Source: Streptomyces sp. P3 (GTDB lineage Bacteria; Actinomycetota; Actinomycetes; Streptomycetales; Streptomycetaceae). Taken from it: a stretch of DNA of 64,000 bases. Below the pieces are notes generated by a model that saw only the letters and a program-made list of their open reading frames with translations, had not been told where the DNA came from and ran no database searches. The stretch covers positions 2,976,001 through 3,040,000 of the forward strand of contig JAFEKX020000001.1 in assembly GCA_016893485.2 (NCBI GenBank), given 5' to 3'. Position numbers and translations under genes: made by a program. This document shows, piece after piece, positions 9,171 to 20,096 of the stretch. Numbering within the stretch: the first letter of the stretch is position 1; every line of letters begins with the position of its first letter.

Positions 9171-11866
9171 ATGACCGACCCCTACGCCATCCAGCCGAGC
9201 GAGCTCGACCAGCTCCCGGACCGCGACCCCGAGGAGACCGCCGAATGGCAGGCCTCCTGGACGCCGTCACGAAGGCTGCTGGCCCGCACCGCGCCGCGTA
9301 CCTGATGCGCCGCACGCTGGAGCGCGCGGAGGGCAACGGCCTCGCGCTGCCCAAGCTGCTTGAGACGGACTACGTCAACACCATCCCGACCGCCGCCGAG
9401 CCCGCCGCCCCCGGCGACGAGGCGCTGGAGCGCCGGATCACCGCGTGGAACCGCTGGAACGCGGCGGCGATGGTGACCCGCGGCGCGAAACACGGCGTCG
9501 GCGGCCACATCGCGACCTTCGCGTCCGCGGCCTGGCTGTACGAGACGGGCTTCAACCACTTCTTCAAGGGCAAGGAGGCGGACGGCTCCGGCGACCAGCT
9601 GTACATCCAGGGCCACGCCTCCCCGGCATCTACGCCCGCGCCTTCCTCGACGGCCGCCTCACCGAGACGCACCTCGACAACTTCCGCCAGGAGGCGGGCG
9701 GCAACGGCCTCCCGTCGTACCCGCACCCCGGCGCCTCCCCTGGCTCTGGGAGTTCCCGACGGTGTCGATGGGCCTCGGCCCGCTGTCGGCGATCTACCAG
9801 GCCCGCTTCAACCGCTACCTCACCGCGCGCGGCATCAAGGACGTCTCCGAGTCGCACGTCTGGGCGTTCCTCGGCGACGGCGAGATGGACGAGCCCGAGT
9901 CGACGGCGGCCCTCGCCCTCGCTTCCCGCGAGGGTCTGGACAACCTGACCTTCGTCATCAACTGCAACCTCCAGCGCCTCGACGGCCCGGTCCGCGCCAA
10001 CTTCAAGATCGTGCAGGAGCTGGAGGCCCAGTTCCGCGGCGCCGGCTGGAACGTCATCAAGTCGCTGTGGGGCAACGCCTGGGACGAGCTGTTCCAGCTC
10101 GACACCACGGGCGCGCTGGTACGCCGCCTGCGCGAGGTACCGGACGCCCAGGTGCAGACGTACCAGACGCGTGACGCGGCCTACATCCGCGAGGACTTCT
10201 TCGGCAAGGACCCGGCGCTCGTCGAGCTCGCGAAGCTGCTGAGCGACGACAAGATCCTCGAGTGTTTCCACCTCTCGCGCGGTGGCCACGAGGCGTCCAA
10301 GGTCTACGCCGCCGCGTACAAGGCGGCCGTGGAGCACAAGGGCGGCCCGACGGTCATCCTCGCGCAGACGGTCAAGGGCCACACGCTCGGCGAGGGCTTC
10401 GCGTCGAAGAACGCCAACCACCAGATGAAGAAGCTCTCGACGGACGAGTTCAAGCAGATGCGTGACCTGCTCGAACTCCCCATCAAGGACAGCGACTTCA
10501 TCGACGGGGTCGTGCCCTACGGCCACCCCGGCGCCGACTCCCCGAGGTCCGCTACCTCCAGGAGCGCCGCGCGGCGCTCGGCGGCCCGGCCCCGGCCCGC
10601 CGTACGCACGCGCTGGCCCCGCCCCTCCCCTCCGAGAAGGCGTTCGCGTCCTTCGACAAGGGTTCCGGCTCGCAGAACGTCGCCACGACCATGGCGTTCG
10701 TCCGCCTCGTCAAGGACCTGGTCCGCGACAAGGAGACCGGCAAGCGCTGGGTGCCGATCGTCCCCGACGAGGCACGCACCTTCGGCATGGAGAGCCTGTT
10801 CCCCTCGCTGGGGATCTACCCCCAAGGGCCAGACGTACGAGCCCGTCGACCGCGACCAGCTCATGTACTACAAGGAAGCCAAGAACGGCCAGATCCTCAA
10901 CGAGGGGATCACCGAGGCCGGTTCGATGGCGGACTTCATCGCCGCGTCGACGTCGTACGCGACGCACGGCGAAGCGATGATCCCCTTCTACATCTTCTAC
11001 TCGATGTTCGGCTGGCAGCGCACGGCCGACCAGATGTGGCAGCTCGGCGACCAGCTCGGCCGCGGGTTCCTCGTCGGCGCGACGGCCGGCCGTACGACCC
11101 TGACGGGCGAGGGACTCCAGCACGCCGACGGGCACTCCCCGTGATCGCGGCGACGAACCCCGCCGCCCTGTCGTACGACCCCGCGTTCGCCTACGAGGTC
11201 GCCGCCATCGTGCGTGACGGCATCCGCCGGATGTACGGCGAGGCGGCCCCCGGCGAGGACTCGAACGTCTTCTACTACCTCACCGTCTACAACGAGCCGA
11301 TCCCGCAGCCCGCCAAGCCGGCCGGCCTCGGTATCGACGAGGGCATCGTCAAGGGCCTGTACCGCTTCAACACGGCGGAGTCGGCGGGACTTTCGCCGGT
11401 CGCCAACGCGGCGCGGATTCAGCTGCTCGGTTCCGGTACGGCGATCCACTGGGCGCTGAAGGCGCAGCGGATGCTCTCCGAGGAGTGGGGTGTCGCGGCC
11501 GACGTCTGGTCGGCGACGTCCTGGACCGAGCTGCGGCGGGACGCGCTGGACGCGGATGCGGCGCTGCTCCGGGGTGAGGAGCGGGTGCCGTACGTGCGGC
11601 AGGCGTTGCACGGTGCCGAGGGGCCTGTCCTCGCGGTGTCCGACTACATGCGGCAGGTTCCCGACCAGATCGCGCAGTGGGTCGAGCAGGACTGGTCCTC
11701 TCTGGGCGCGGACGGGTTCGGCCTGTCCGACACCCGTGACGCGGCCCGTCGTCACTTCGGCGTCGACGCGGAGTCGATCGTCGTCGCCGCGCTGGCCCAG
11801 CTGGCGCGGCGCGGGGAAGTCAAGGCGACGTCGGTGAAGGAGGCACGGGAGCGGTACGGCCTGTAG
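9171..11866 (+). CDS. aceE: Pyruvate dehydrogenase E1 component, homodimeric type
   Basis: AceE is the thiamine-diphosphate E1 that decarboxylates pyruvate and acetylates the E2 lipoyl group. Family segments include [10 protein letters not shown] near the N-terminus, [15 protein letters not shown], and the ThDP motif region [12 protein letters not shown] followed by [13 protein letters not shown]. Further on are [39 protein letters not shown] and [14 protein letters not shown]. Losses near 9258, 9627, 9740, 10543, 10820 (two bases) and 11141 restore to 901 codons, 900 residues. The start at 9171 is chosen because it follows GAGGAAGG. It completes a pyruvate dehydrogenase set with the upstream E2 and E3. 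Confidence 0.94.
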
Positions 11867-11936
11867 GGGCAGTCTTTCGCCCCCGCCGCCCCTACCCGTC
11901 CCATCCTCCTGGGGCTCCGCCCCAGACCCGCTCCTC

Positions 11937-11975
11937 AAACGCCGGAGAGGCTGAACATCAGCCTCTCCGGCGTTT
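11937..11975 (+). terminator. Hairpin terminator after aceE
   Basis: A perfect 17-base stem aaacgccggagaggctg (11937-11953) pairs with the complement ending cggcgttt at 11975, around a five-base loop, 70 bases past the aceE stop. The sequence is of the AAACGCCGGA...TCCGGCGTTT type that recurs between Streptomyces genes. Confidence 0.8.
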
Positions 11976-11981
11976 GCCATT

Positions 11982-12022
11982 CAGCCCGTCCGGCGTTTGA
12001 GGACGAGGCCCTTTCGGGGCCG
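11982..12022. repeat. Dispersed intergenic repeat, copy 1
   Basis: The motif cagcccgtccggcgtttgag continuing gacgaggccctttcggggcc is repeated almost exactly at 24650-24690, with one difference in the first 40 bases. In both places it is followed by a palindrome containing cagccccag. It lies between aceE and the WYL regulator. Such elements are common in Streptomyces intergenic DNA and probably act in termination or mRNA folding. Confidence 0.7.
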
Positions 12023-12091
12023 ATGCGGGGGCTGGGGGCGGCAGCCCCCAGGATGGGACGGGTAGGGGCGGCGGGGGCGAGATCCCTCATC

Positions 12092-13080
12092 ATGGGTCGC
12101 ATGCGCGCTGCCCGTCTCATCAAAATGGTGCTGCTGCTCCAGTCCCGCGCCACCATGACCGCCGCCGAACTCGCCCAGGAACTGGAAGTCTCCGAGCGCA
12201 CGGTCACCCGCGACGCACAGGCCCTCTCCGAGGCAGGCGTCCCGGTGTACGCGGAGCGAGGCCGCGCCGGCGGCTACCGCCTGGTCGGCGGCTACCGCAC
12301 CCGCCTCACCGGCCTGGCCCGCAGCGAGGCCGAGGTCCTGTTCCTGAGCGGAGTACCGGGCGCGTTGCGCGAGATGGGGTTGGAGGACGCGGCGTCGGCG
12401 GCCCGCCTGAAGGTGTCCGCCGCCCTCATCCCCTCTCTCAGCGACGCCTCCCACATGGCGGCCCAACGCTTCCACCTCGACGCCCCCGCCTGGTTCCGCG
12501 AACCGAAAACCCCGGACCTGCTGCCCGTCGTGGCGGACGCGGTGTGGGACGACCGACGCGTGGTGGCCCGCTACCGTCGCGGCGACGACGAGGTCGAGCG
12601 CCCGCTGGAACCGTACGGCCTCGTCCTCAAGGCAGGCGTCTGGTACCTGTGCGCACGCGTGGCCGACCGTGACGCCTTCCGGGTGTACCGCATCGACCGT
12701 TTCACGGCGGTGGAGCGGCAGGGCGAGGAACGCTTCGTACGGGACGAGGGTTTCGACCTCCCGGCGTTCTGGGACGAGCGGGCGGAACAGTTCGCGCGGT
12801 CGATCCTGCGGGCCGAGGTGGTCGTACGGCTGTCGGCGGACGGCGCGCGCAGACTTCCGTACGCCGTCGATCCGGCCGCCGCGCGGGAGGCGCTGAAGGC
12901 CGCGGACGCGCCCCGAACGACGACGGCTGGGTGACGGTGACCCTCCCGGTGGAGTCCGAGGAGGTCGCCCGCGGCCAGCTCGCGGAGCTGGGCCCGGAGG
13001 TGGAGGTCCTGGCACCGGAGAGCCTGCGGGCACGGTTCGCGACGGACGCGGCACGGCTGGCCGAACTGTACGGAGCCTGA
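12092..13080 (+). CDS. WYL-domain transcriptional regulator with N-terminal helix-turn-helix
   Basis: A regulator of about 329 residues. The N-terminal HTH_11/DeoR-like helix-turn-helix reads TAAELAQELEVSERTVTRD, then YAERGRAGGYRLVGGYRTRLTGL. The central WYL domain includes GLVLKAGVWYLCARVADRDAFRVYRIDR (a variant of the WYL motif), and a C-terminal WCX extension ends RLAELYGA. WYL domains usually sense nucleic-acid or small ligands. One C is missing near 12911 (gcgccccgaac). Two ATGs, 12092 and 12101, are both possible; MRAARLIKMVLLLQ at 12101 is the common family start. Confidence 0.87.
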
Positions 13081-13204
13081 CCACCGGAGCAACCCCCGCC
13101 CCACCACCCCCACCGTTCCGCCGATAACGATCTGCCCTGCTCCAGGTGACAATCCGCTGCACTCCACGTGCGCACCACCCTCCAGGACCGATGCTTGACC
13201 CGTG

Positions 13205-13725
13205 ATGGACGAGACGGAGTTCTGGGAGCTGGTGGACGGCACCCGCGAGGCCGCCGAGGGCGACCCCGAGGAGCAGGCCGACCTGCTCGTCGACCGGCTG
13301 CTGCTGCTCGACCCTGAGCTGGTCCTGGACTTCGCCCGGCACTTCGAGGCCCGTTACAACCGCGCGTACACCTGGGACCTGTGGGGTGCCGCGTGGGTGC
13401 TGCTGGACGGCGCGAGCGACGACGCGTTCGACTTCTTCCGGTGCTGGCTGATCGGCCAGGGCCGTGAGGTGTACGAGGGTGCCGTGCACGACCCGGACTC
13501 GCTGGCCGAACTCATCGACGACTTCGACGACGAGATCGACGGCGACGGGGAGGAACTGGGCTACGCGGCGGACGAGGCGTACGAGCAGCTGACCGGCGCC
13601 GTCGCCCCGACCTGGGGATTCCGCCCGCACCCGCCGAGCCGCTCGGGGCTCCGCTCGACCTGGAGAACGAGGCGGTCCTCGCCGAGCGTTTCCCGAAGCT
13701 GCGAGAGAGGTTCCGGCAGGACTGA
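13205..13725 (+). CDS. DUF4240-family protein
   Basis: An acidic soluble protein of about 174 residues beginning MDETEFWELVDGTREAA. It contains the family features: FARHFEARYNRAYTWDLWGAAWVL, then DDAFDFFRCWLIGQGREVYEGA, and the ending FPKLRERFRQD. The family has no firm biochemical role. One C is missing near 13606 (gtcgccccgac). A GTG three bases earlier could also serve as the start. The CMD-family gene follows 58 bases later on the same strand. Confidence 0.82.
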
Positions 13726-13783
13726 GCCGGGGTACTGGCGTGGGTGCCCGCTCTCCGATCGACCCGATCCCAGTGAGGTCACC

Positions 13784-14326
13784 GTGGCCCGAATACCGTA
13801 CCCGGAGCGTTCCGCCGAGGCCGTCGACGCGCTTCCCACTCCGTTGAACGCGTTCCGCATGCTCTCCCACGCCCCGGACCTGACGGGTCCGGCGATCGAC
13901 CTCGGCATGGCGGTCCTCGGCTCGTCGCTGCCGGTGCGGCTGCGCGAGCTGGTGGTGATGGCGGTGGCGACGCACACGGACTGTGCCTACGGAATCGTCC
14001 AGCACCGCCCGATCGCGCTCCACGCGGGGCTCACCGTCGACCAGTTGGCGTCGGTGGTCGAACTCCGGCCCGAGGACGGCGAGTTCGACGAGCTCGAGTC
14101 GGCGCTGCTAACCGCGTCGGAGGAGCTGGTCTCCCAACACTCGCTCACGGACGGCACGTTGGGCACGCTCCGCAAGCATCTGAATGACCGTCAGCTGGTC
14201 GAGCTGATCACGACGGTCGGCTACTACACGATGCTCGCCGGCCTCCTGAACGGCCTCGGCGTGGACATCGACCCGGTGGGCGAGAAGTACCTGGGTCTCG
14301 GCAGGAGTGTCACAGAAACGTCCTGA
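13784..14326 (+). CDS. Carboxymuconolactone decarboxylase (AhpD-like) family protein
   Basis: An intact protein of 180 residues of the all-helical CMD fold. The core segment LRELVVMAVATHTDCAYGIVQHRPIALHAGLT contains the usual Cys and His positions, but only one Cys is present where AhpD has CxxC. Peroxidase-type disulfide chemistry is therefore unlikely. A C-terminal ELITTVGYYTMLAGLLNGLGVDID completes the fold. The GTG at 13784 has GAGG six bases upstream and starts VARIPYPERS, matching family starts. Substrate is unknown. Confidence 0.8.
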   Translation: MARIPYPERSAEAVDALPTPLNAFRMLSHAPDLTGPAIDLGMAVLGSSLPVRLRELVVMAVATHTDCAYGIVQHRPIALHAGLTVDQLASVVELRPEDGEFDELESALLTASEELVSQHSLTDGTLGTLRKHLNDRQLVELITTVGYYTMLAGLLNGLGVDIDPVGEKYLGLGRSVTETS

Positions 14327-14408
14327 TGCCATTGAGGCCAGAACAACTCCGGGGCCATGGACCTCCAATAGGGCGACAACGCCCGCCAGTTCACCCCTCG
14401 GAGGGGTC

Positions 14409-14884
14409 ATGTTCCCGATCGTCCGCACGCGTTCGATGATTCTGCTCGGTGCCGCCATCGTCGTCGTGGGGGTCGCCGCGCTGGGCGGCGCCCTCCTGTT
14501 CGCCGGCGAGCGCCGAGGGCTCGGACCTCAACGACCCGGACCCGCAGGCCGTCAGCGAGGTCGCCGTCTGCTCGGACGTGAAGGTCCACGCCTGGGTCAC
14601 GATGAACGTCGGCACGGTCGCCAAGCCCGACGACAAGTTGGTCGACTACGACGTCGACGCCACCCGCCACGACCACGACCCCTTCGGCCGCACTCTGGCC
14701 AAGGGCTGCACGGTGCCGCCGGGGCCTTCGGATCCCGGATGCAGTTCAGGGCCCCGGCCTCAACAAGGGCCGCCCGTTCTATGTGACCGCCCCGGCCGAC
14801 CGCCGGCACGTCCTGGTCCTCCGCCTCACCCAGCACCCGGACGGCACGGTCACCAGCACGGAGCAGACGGTCGCCGCCCGCTGA
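14409..14884 (+). CDS. Membrane-anchored hypothetical protein (frameshifted)
   Basis: It begins MFPIVRTRSMILLGAAIVVVGVAALGGALLF, a single N-terminal membrane helix, then a small extracytoplasmic domain. Readable segments are DLNDPDPQAVSEVAVCSDVKVHAWV, DKLVDYDVDATRH and LNKGRPFYVTAPADRRHVLVL, ending TEQTVAAR. Two frame changes (near 14505 and 14725) are needed. The repaired length is about 159 residues. I recognise no family. ATG at 14409 follows GGAGGGG. Confidence 0.6.
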
Positions 14885-14894
14885 CCACGGCCGT

Positions 14895-15125
14895 CTAGGC
14901 GGCGGTACGGCGGCGGCTCGTGTCCGTCGGGATGTAGGCCTGCGGCTGCTCGGCCTTGACCGCGTGGTGCATCGGGGCCGCGTTGGCCTGGTCGAGCGCG
15001 GAGGCCGTGACGGCGGCCGGGCCGAGGATCACGGTGGCGACCGCGCAGACGACCGCCCAGGGGCCGCGGGCGGACCTGGCCCAACCGGCCGACGTCTCCG
15101 TGGTGTTGGAGTGACTGCTGTTCAT
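14895..15125 (-). CDS. Small single-span membrane or secreted protein
   Basis: A 76-residue protein starting MNSSHSNTTETSAGW, with one hydrophobic helix (WAVVCAVATVILGPAAVTASAL) and a polar tail ending PTDTSRRRTAA. An alternative ATG nine bases upstream exists. The helix is followed by an Ala-rich stretch that could be cleaved or stay as an anchor. It is convergent with the gene at 14409 and divergent from the FemX-like gene. Function is unknown. Confidence 0.6.
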   Translation of the reverse strand: MNSSHSNTTETSAGWARSARGPWAVVCAVATVILGPAAVTASALDQANAAPMHHAVKAEQPQAYIPTDTSRRRTAA

Positions 15126-15314
15126 TTTCCCCACCTCCAGCTCAGTGCGTGTGCATGACGATAGGGAGGCCGACCAAGGGAACCCGGTGAGTCGCCTGCG
15201 AGAAACCTGTGAGCGTGGCGGGGCAAGTGTTCGCCCAGTTCACAGACGTGAGGTCTTGACCGGTGGCGTGACGTCCGGCGTACGGTGGCCGCCGCCGAAC
15301 AGGAGCGCGCGCCC

Positions 15315-16442
15315 ATGACCAGCCCGTACGTGAAGGGCATCACCCGCGAGGAACACCTCGCGCACCTCCGGCTGCACCCCGACGCGAGCCATCTCCAGAT
15401 CCCCGAGTGGGCCGACGTGAAGCCCGACTGGACGGCGGAGAGCGTCGGTTGGTTCGAGGGCGAGGCGCTGGTCGCCGTAGCGCTCGTGCTGTACCGCGCG
15501 TTCCCGGGCACCGGGCGCTGTCTCGCCTACCTCCCCGACGGCCCCGCGATCGACTGGCACAGCCAGCGCCCGGAACGGTACCTGGACCCCTGATCGCACA
15601 CCTGGAGAAGGAGGGCGCGTTCTCGGTCCGCATCGGCCCACCGCTGGTCGTCCGCCGCTGGGACGCGGCCACCGTGGCGACGGGCATCGCCGACCCCTCC
15701 GTAAGGCATCTGCGGGATCTCCCCACGGACGGCATCGACGCCTACGCGCTGGACGCGGCGGAGCGACTGCGGCGCCTCGGGTGGAACCGGTGCAAGGAGG
15801 AGGACGAGAGCGGCTTCGGCCTCGGCCAGCCGCGCTACGGCTGCCACATCCCGTTGTCCGGACGGTCGGTGAACGAACTGCGCGCCGCGCTCTCCCCCAC
15901 TGGTTGCAGTCGCTGCAGACGGCGGAGGCGGGCGGCGTCGGGGTCTTCTGGGGCTCGGCGGACGACCTCCCCACGTTCCACCGCCTGTACCGGGCCACGG
16001 CGGAGCGGGACGGTTTCAAGCCTCGCCCCTCGACTACTTCCGCCGCATGTGGCAGGCGCTCAACGCCGAGGAACCGGACCGACTCCGCCTCTATCTCGCC
16101 GAGTACGACGACGAGGTCCTCTCCTCCGCCCTGATGATCAGCACCGGCCCCCGCGCCTGGCACTCCTACCCCGCGTCCGGCCGCCGAGGCCGCGAACTCC
16201 GTCCCAGCAGCCTCCTGCTGTGGCGGATGCTCTGCGAGGCCCTGGACTCGGGCGCGCACACCTACGACCTCCGCTCCATCACCCCGTCCCTGGTGGCCGA
16301 GGACCGCCTGGTAGCCCGCCTCCTCTTCAAGACAGGCGCAGGCGGTCAGGCGGTGGAGTACCTGGGAGAGTGGGAACGCCCGGTGGGACCCCAAGGGAAG
16401 GTCCTGCACAGGGCGTTGAACGTCTACCTGGCCCGCAGATAG
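15315..16442 (+). CDS. FemX/FemAB-like peptidoglycan aminoacyltransferase (frameshifted)
   Basis: It resembles lipid II:glycine transferases that use aminoacyl-tRNA to build the interpeptide bridge, a role established for FemX-type proteins in Streptomyces. The two GNAT-like domains show HLQIPEWADVK with EALVAVALVLYRAFPGTGRCLAYLPDGP in the first, and FHRLYRATAERDGF, DYFRRMWQAL and RPSSLLLWRMLCEAL in the second. The end is GPQGKVLHRALNVYLARR. Losses near 15591, 15897 and 16021 are needed, giving about 376 residues. Which Fem step it performs is inference. Confidence 0.82.
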
Positions 16443-16451
16443 CAACGCCCC

Positions 16452-17261
16452 TCAACGCCCCCTGCAACCGCGCCGCCGCCTCCCGAACCTCCGGAAGCCG
16501 AGCCGACAACGCGGCCCCGGGCAACTTGTCATATACCCGTCCCTGTGTCCCGCCAGCACAGGGAGGACGGCCGTCTTGCCGGACGCGTACCGGCTGAGGC
16601 TGTTGCTCGACACCAGCCGCGCCTTCCCCCGCGGATCGGCATCCGCGAGTCCCAGCTTCCAAGCAGCCAACGCGGCGATCGCCTCGGTCATGGCCCGGGA
16701 ACCGCCATCCCCGAAGTGAACGTCCCGATCGCCGCGATCCCAGCGGTCCGATGATTGAACCCCTGCGTGTGCGCCCCCGTGACGGCCCGGTCGACACCCC
16801 CGCCCGCCCTTCGTAGATCGTCCCGCAGTGATCGACGAGGAAGTTGTAGCCGATGTCGTCCCAGTCCCGAACCCCGGTCTGCCCGGCGTACAGGTACCGG
16901 ATGATCCGGGGCGCGTCCGCACAGTCGTACCCGTTGGGCGAGTCCGTGTGATGGACGAAGACGGCGACGACCTTGTCGTCGTACCGCGGCGGCGGCTGCG
17001 CGTGCCGCGAGAGCGCGTCGAGCCAGGCGGACCGCGGCACGATGTGCGGCTTGGGCGCGGTGTGCGGAGCGCCGGCGGGCCTGGCCGCGACGGGCGGCCG
17101 TACGGCGGCGGCGGTGGCCCGGCGTCCGATGCCGTTCGCGCACAGGGCAAGGACGAGGACCGCGGCGAGGCCGGGCAGACAGGCCATAAGGACGAGCGCG
17201 GAGCGGGTATTCGTACCCGGCGCCGGCGCCGGGCACCCAGCGTTCTTCTCAGGACACGCAT
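16452..17261 (-). CDS. Secreted N-acetylmuramoyl-L-alanine amidase with PGRP/Amidase_2 domain (frameshifted)
   Basis: A cell-wall amidase with an N-terminal export signal (MRVLRRTLG, then ALVLMACLPGLAAVLVLALCANG). The amidase domain begins PKPHIVPRSAWLDA. Zinc and catalytic features are VFVHHTDSPNGYDCADAPRIIRYLY, DIGYNFLVDHCGTIYEGRAGG, THTQGFNHRTAGIAAIGTF and HRDGYMTSCPG. Four frame changes occur (near 17205, 16800, 16705 and 16530), all in the same direction. The 3' end cannot be fixed: depending on one more G the stop is at 16327, 16424 or 16452, the first two overlapping the FemX-like gene. Pairing with a bridge-forming enzyme fits cell-wall work. Confidence 0.78.
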   Translation of the reverse strand: MRVLRRTLGARRRRRVRIPAPRSSLWPVCPASPRSSSLPCARTASDAGPPPPPYGRPSRPGPPALRTPRPSRTSCRGPPGSTRSRGTRSRRRGTTTRSSPSSSITRTRPTGTTVRTRPGSSGTCTPGRPGFGTGTTSATTSSSITAGRSTKGGRGCRPGRHGGAHAGVQSSDRWDRGDRDVHFGDGGSRAMTEAIAALAAWKLGLADADPRGKARLVSSNSLSRYASGKTAVLPVLAGHRDGYMTSCPGPRCRLGFRRFGRRRRGCRGR

Positions 17262-17449
17262 GGTCACACTCTCGGCCGGAATCGCGCCGCCCGCGATGTG
17301 TGCTGTGCCACCCGGTGGAACCATCGTCCTGGTCCGGCACGTTTCTGGGGGTACACGCACGCGTGGTGGGTTCACGGCGGCCACGCGCGCGGGACTGATC
17401 AGTGGGCCCGTTCCTCGCGTACTAAGGGTTCCGAGAGAAAGGCGGCTCC

Positions 17450-18635
17450 GTGGACCTGCTCGACCTGCTGTTGTTGCTGGTGATCCTCGCCTACGCGGCG
17501 TCGGGGTACCGGCGCGGACTCGTCGCCGGATGTGTGTCGCTCGCCGGGTTCGTGGGCGGCGCGGTCGTCGGCGTGTGGGTGCTGCCGTGGATGATGGACC
17601 TGGTGACACCGGGGACGACGGCGGCGACGGTGACGGCCGTGCTCACCGTCCTGGCCCCGGCGGTGATCGGGCACGAACTGGCGGGGCGGCTGGCGCTGAA
17701 GCTGCGCAAGGAACTGGACCAGGGCCCGCTGCGGGTGGCCGACGGCATCGGCGGGGCCGCGGCGAACTCGGTGGCGGTGATGCTCGTCGCGTGGGTGGCC
17801 GCGAGCGTGCTGGGCGCGTCCTCGTCGGCGACGGTGACGACGGCGATCCAGGACTCGAAGCTGCTGGGCAGCGTGCAGACGCTGATGCCGGACACCACGC
17901 CGACATGGTTCTCGCGGGCCACCTCCGCGCTCACGGAGGCGGGCTTCCCGCAGGTCTTCAACCCGTTCGAGAACGAGTCGACGGCCGAGGTCGCCAAGCC
18001 CACCGGCGACAGCGTCACGGCCGCCGCGACGAACGCGGCCAAGGTGAGCACGGTCAAGATCGAGGGTTCCTCGGCACCCAGGGCCGCGAGGGCAGCGGCT
18101 TCGTGTACGCGGCGCGGCACGTGATGACGAACGCGCACGTGGTGGCCGGCATCGACAACCCGACCGTCCGCGTCGGCGGGGTCGGGCGGTCGTACGAGGC
18201 ACGGGTCGTCCTCTTCGACCCGCAGAAGGACGTGGCCGTGCTGTACGTGCCGGGGCTGTCCGCGCCCGTGCTGCGCTTCGACGACAGCGCGGCGCGCGGC
18301 GACTCGGCCGTGGTCGCGGGCTATCCGCAGGACGGTGACCTGAACCTCCAGGCCGCGACCGTCGCCAACCGGGTGAACGCGACGGGCCAGAACATCTACA
18401 ACAACGGGACGGTCACCCGCGAGATCTACTCGATCCGCTCCACCGTCCGCCCCGGCAACTCCGGCGGCCCCCCCTCCTGACGACCGGCGGCAAGGTCTAC
18501 GGCGTGGTCTTCGCCCGCTCCACCTCGGACAACGAGACGGGGTACGTGCTGACGGCCGACGAGGTCTCCGGGGACGCGAAGCGGGCGGCGACCGCGACGG
18601 CTCAGGTGGACACGGGGGACCTGGTCACCTCGTAG
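17450..18635 (+). CDS. MarP-like membrane serine protease (CvpA plus trypsin domains)
   Basis: The N-terminal half (residues 1-150) is a CvpA-like domain of four membrane helices (MDLLDLLLLLVILAYAASGY and following). The C-terminal half is a periplasm-facing trypsin-like domain with the full triad: His in MTNAHVVAG, Asp in DPQKDVAVLYV, Ser in RPGNSGGP. Actinobacterial homologues (MarP type) protect against acid and oxidative stress by cleaving cell-wall hydrolases; that role is from the family, and the adjacent amidase makes it appealing. Two frameshifts (near 18068 and in the C-run at 18468). GTG start follows AGAAAGGCGGC. It is convergent with the GNAT gene, four bases apart. Confidence 0.87.
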
Positions 18636-18639
18636 GGGC

Positions 18640-19128
18640 TCAGAGCGCGCGGCCCATGAAGACGTCGTCGACGTACTTCCCGTCGAGCAGGAACTCCTCG
18701 GGCAGTACGCCTTCCACGGCGAAGCCCTCCGCCTCGTAGAGCTTGCGGGCCGGGGTGTTGTGGCCGAGGACGCGCAGGGTGAGCCGGCGTGCGCCCCGGC
18801 GCCTGGCCTCCTCGACGGCGGCCCGGACCAGCGCCCGCCCGACCCCGTGCCCGCGCGCCTCGTCGGCGACGGCGAGGCCCTGGATCTGCCGGACATGCGC
18901 GTTGCAGGCCAGCTCGGTGGGGAAGGCCAGCCGGATGTAGCCGACGATCCGGCGGTCGAGTTCCGCGACCAGATGATCACCGGGCGCGTGCCGCTCGTCG
19001 AAGAAGGGGCGGTACGGCGGCTGCGGGCGCGGCATGACCGCGTGCAGGTGGGACCAGGTGGCGCGGTCCAGTGCGCCCAGTTCCTCGTCGTCGTCGGGCA
19101 GGGCTGTACGTATGGTCGGCTCGGACAT
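18640..19128 (-). CDS. GNAT-family N-acetyltransferase
   Basis: Complete, 162 residues, no frameshift. The acetyl-CoA-binding motif A is IQGLAVADEARGHGVGRALVRAAVEEA, preceded by GDHLVAELDRRIVGYIRL and followed by LRVLGHNTPARKLYEAEGF, all standard GNAT elements. The substrate cannot be predicted. It is divergent from the epimerase gene, sharing a 73-base promoter region. Confidence 0.88.
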   Translation of the reverse strand: MSEPTIRTALPDDDEELGALDRATWSHLHAVMPRPQPPYRPFFDERHAPGDHLVAELDRRIVGYIRLAFPTELACNAHVRQIQGLAVADEARGHGVGRALVRAAVEEARRRGARRLTLRVLGHNTPARKLYEAEGFAVEGVLPEEFLLDGKYVDDVFMGRAL

Positions 19129-19201
19129 GTGGGCCAGGGTACGGCGGGCACGGCGTGGTCCTCATGGGGGTTTTACGGATCAACGGGGCAGGATGGGCGC
19201 C

Positions 19202-20096
19202 ATGGAACCCTCGCGAATCGCGGTGACCGGCGCTTCCGGTCTCATCGGCAGCGCACTGGTGCGGTCCCTGACCGCCGACGGCCACGAGGTGGTGCGCCTG
19301 GTGCGGCGCGCCGCCCCGGAGCGCGGCCGAGGTGTGCTGGGACCCCGAGGGTCAGTACGTGGACGCGGCCGGGCTCGACGGCTGCGACGCGGTGGTCAAC
19401 CTCGCCGGTGCCGGGATCGGCGACCACCGCTGGTCGGACGACTACAAGAAGCAGGTCCGCGACAGCCGCGTCCTCGGCACGGCGGCCCTCGCGGAGGCGG
19501 TGGCCACGCTGGACCGCCCGCCGCGCGTGTGGGTCAACGGCAGCGCGATCGGCTTCTACGGCGAGACGGGCGACCGTGCCGTGGACGAGGACGCGCCCCC
19601 GGGTGACGGCTTCCTGCCCTCGCTGTGCGTGGAGTGGGAGGAGGCGACGGCACCCGTGCGGGAGGCGGGCATCCGGACGGCGTTCGCGCGGACCGGCCTG
19701 GTCGTGGCCCGCGAGGGCGGCGCCTGGGCCAAGCTGTTCCCCCTCTACAAGGCGGGCCTCGGCGGCCACTTCGGGAACGGCCGGCAGTACTGGTCCTTCA
19801 TCGCCCTGCACGACGAGGTGGCCGCGATCCGCCATCTCATCGACACGGAGGGCCTGTCGGGCCCCTTCAACCTCACCGCCCCGAACCCCTGACGAACCGT
19901 GAGATCTCCGCGGCCATGGGGCGCGTCCTACGCCGCCCGTCCCTCTTCACGGTGCCCGCGCCCGCGCTGAAGCTGGCCCTCGGCGAGATGTCCGGGAGGT
20001 CCTCGGCAGCCAACGGGTGCTGCCGAAGCGGCTGTTGAGTCGGGCTTCACGTTCGCGTTCCCGGACATCGAGGGGGCGATCCGGGCGGCGGGGTGA
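19202..20096 (+). CDS. TIGR01777-family NAD(P)-dependent epimerase (YfcH/SulA type)
   Basis: A Rossmann-fold protein of about 300 residues. The nucleotide-binding motif VTGASGLIGSALVRSL is at the N-terminus. Family segments follow: DGCDAVVNLAGAGIGDHRWSD, VNGSAIGFYGETGD, FARTGLVVAREGGAWAKLFPLYKAGLGGHFGNGRQYWSFI and GPFNLTAPNP. The tail reads LGSQRVLPKRLL, then SGFTFAFPDIEGAIRAAG. Frameshifts near 19318, 19887, 19993 and 20034. The biochemical substrate of this family is not established. Confidence 0.88.

Noticed and set aside
10815..10830. Programmed frameshift in aceE
   Set aside because: A +1-type change with a C run looked like recoding, but aceE needs no such site in the family and five other losses in the gene point to sequence error.
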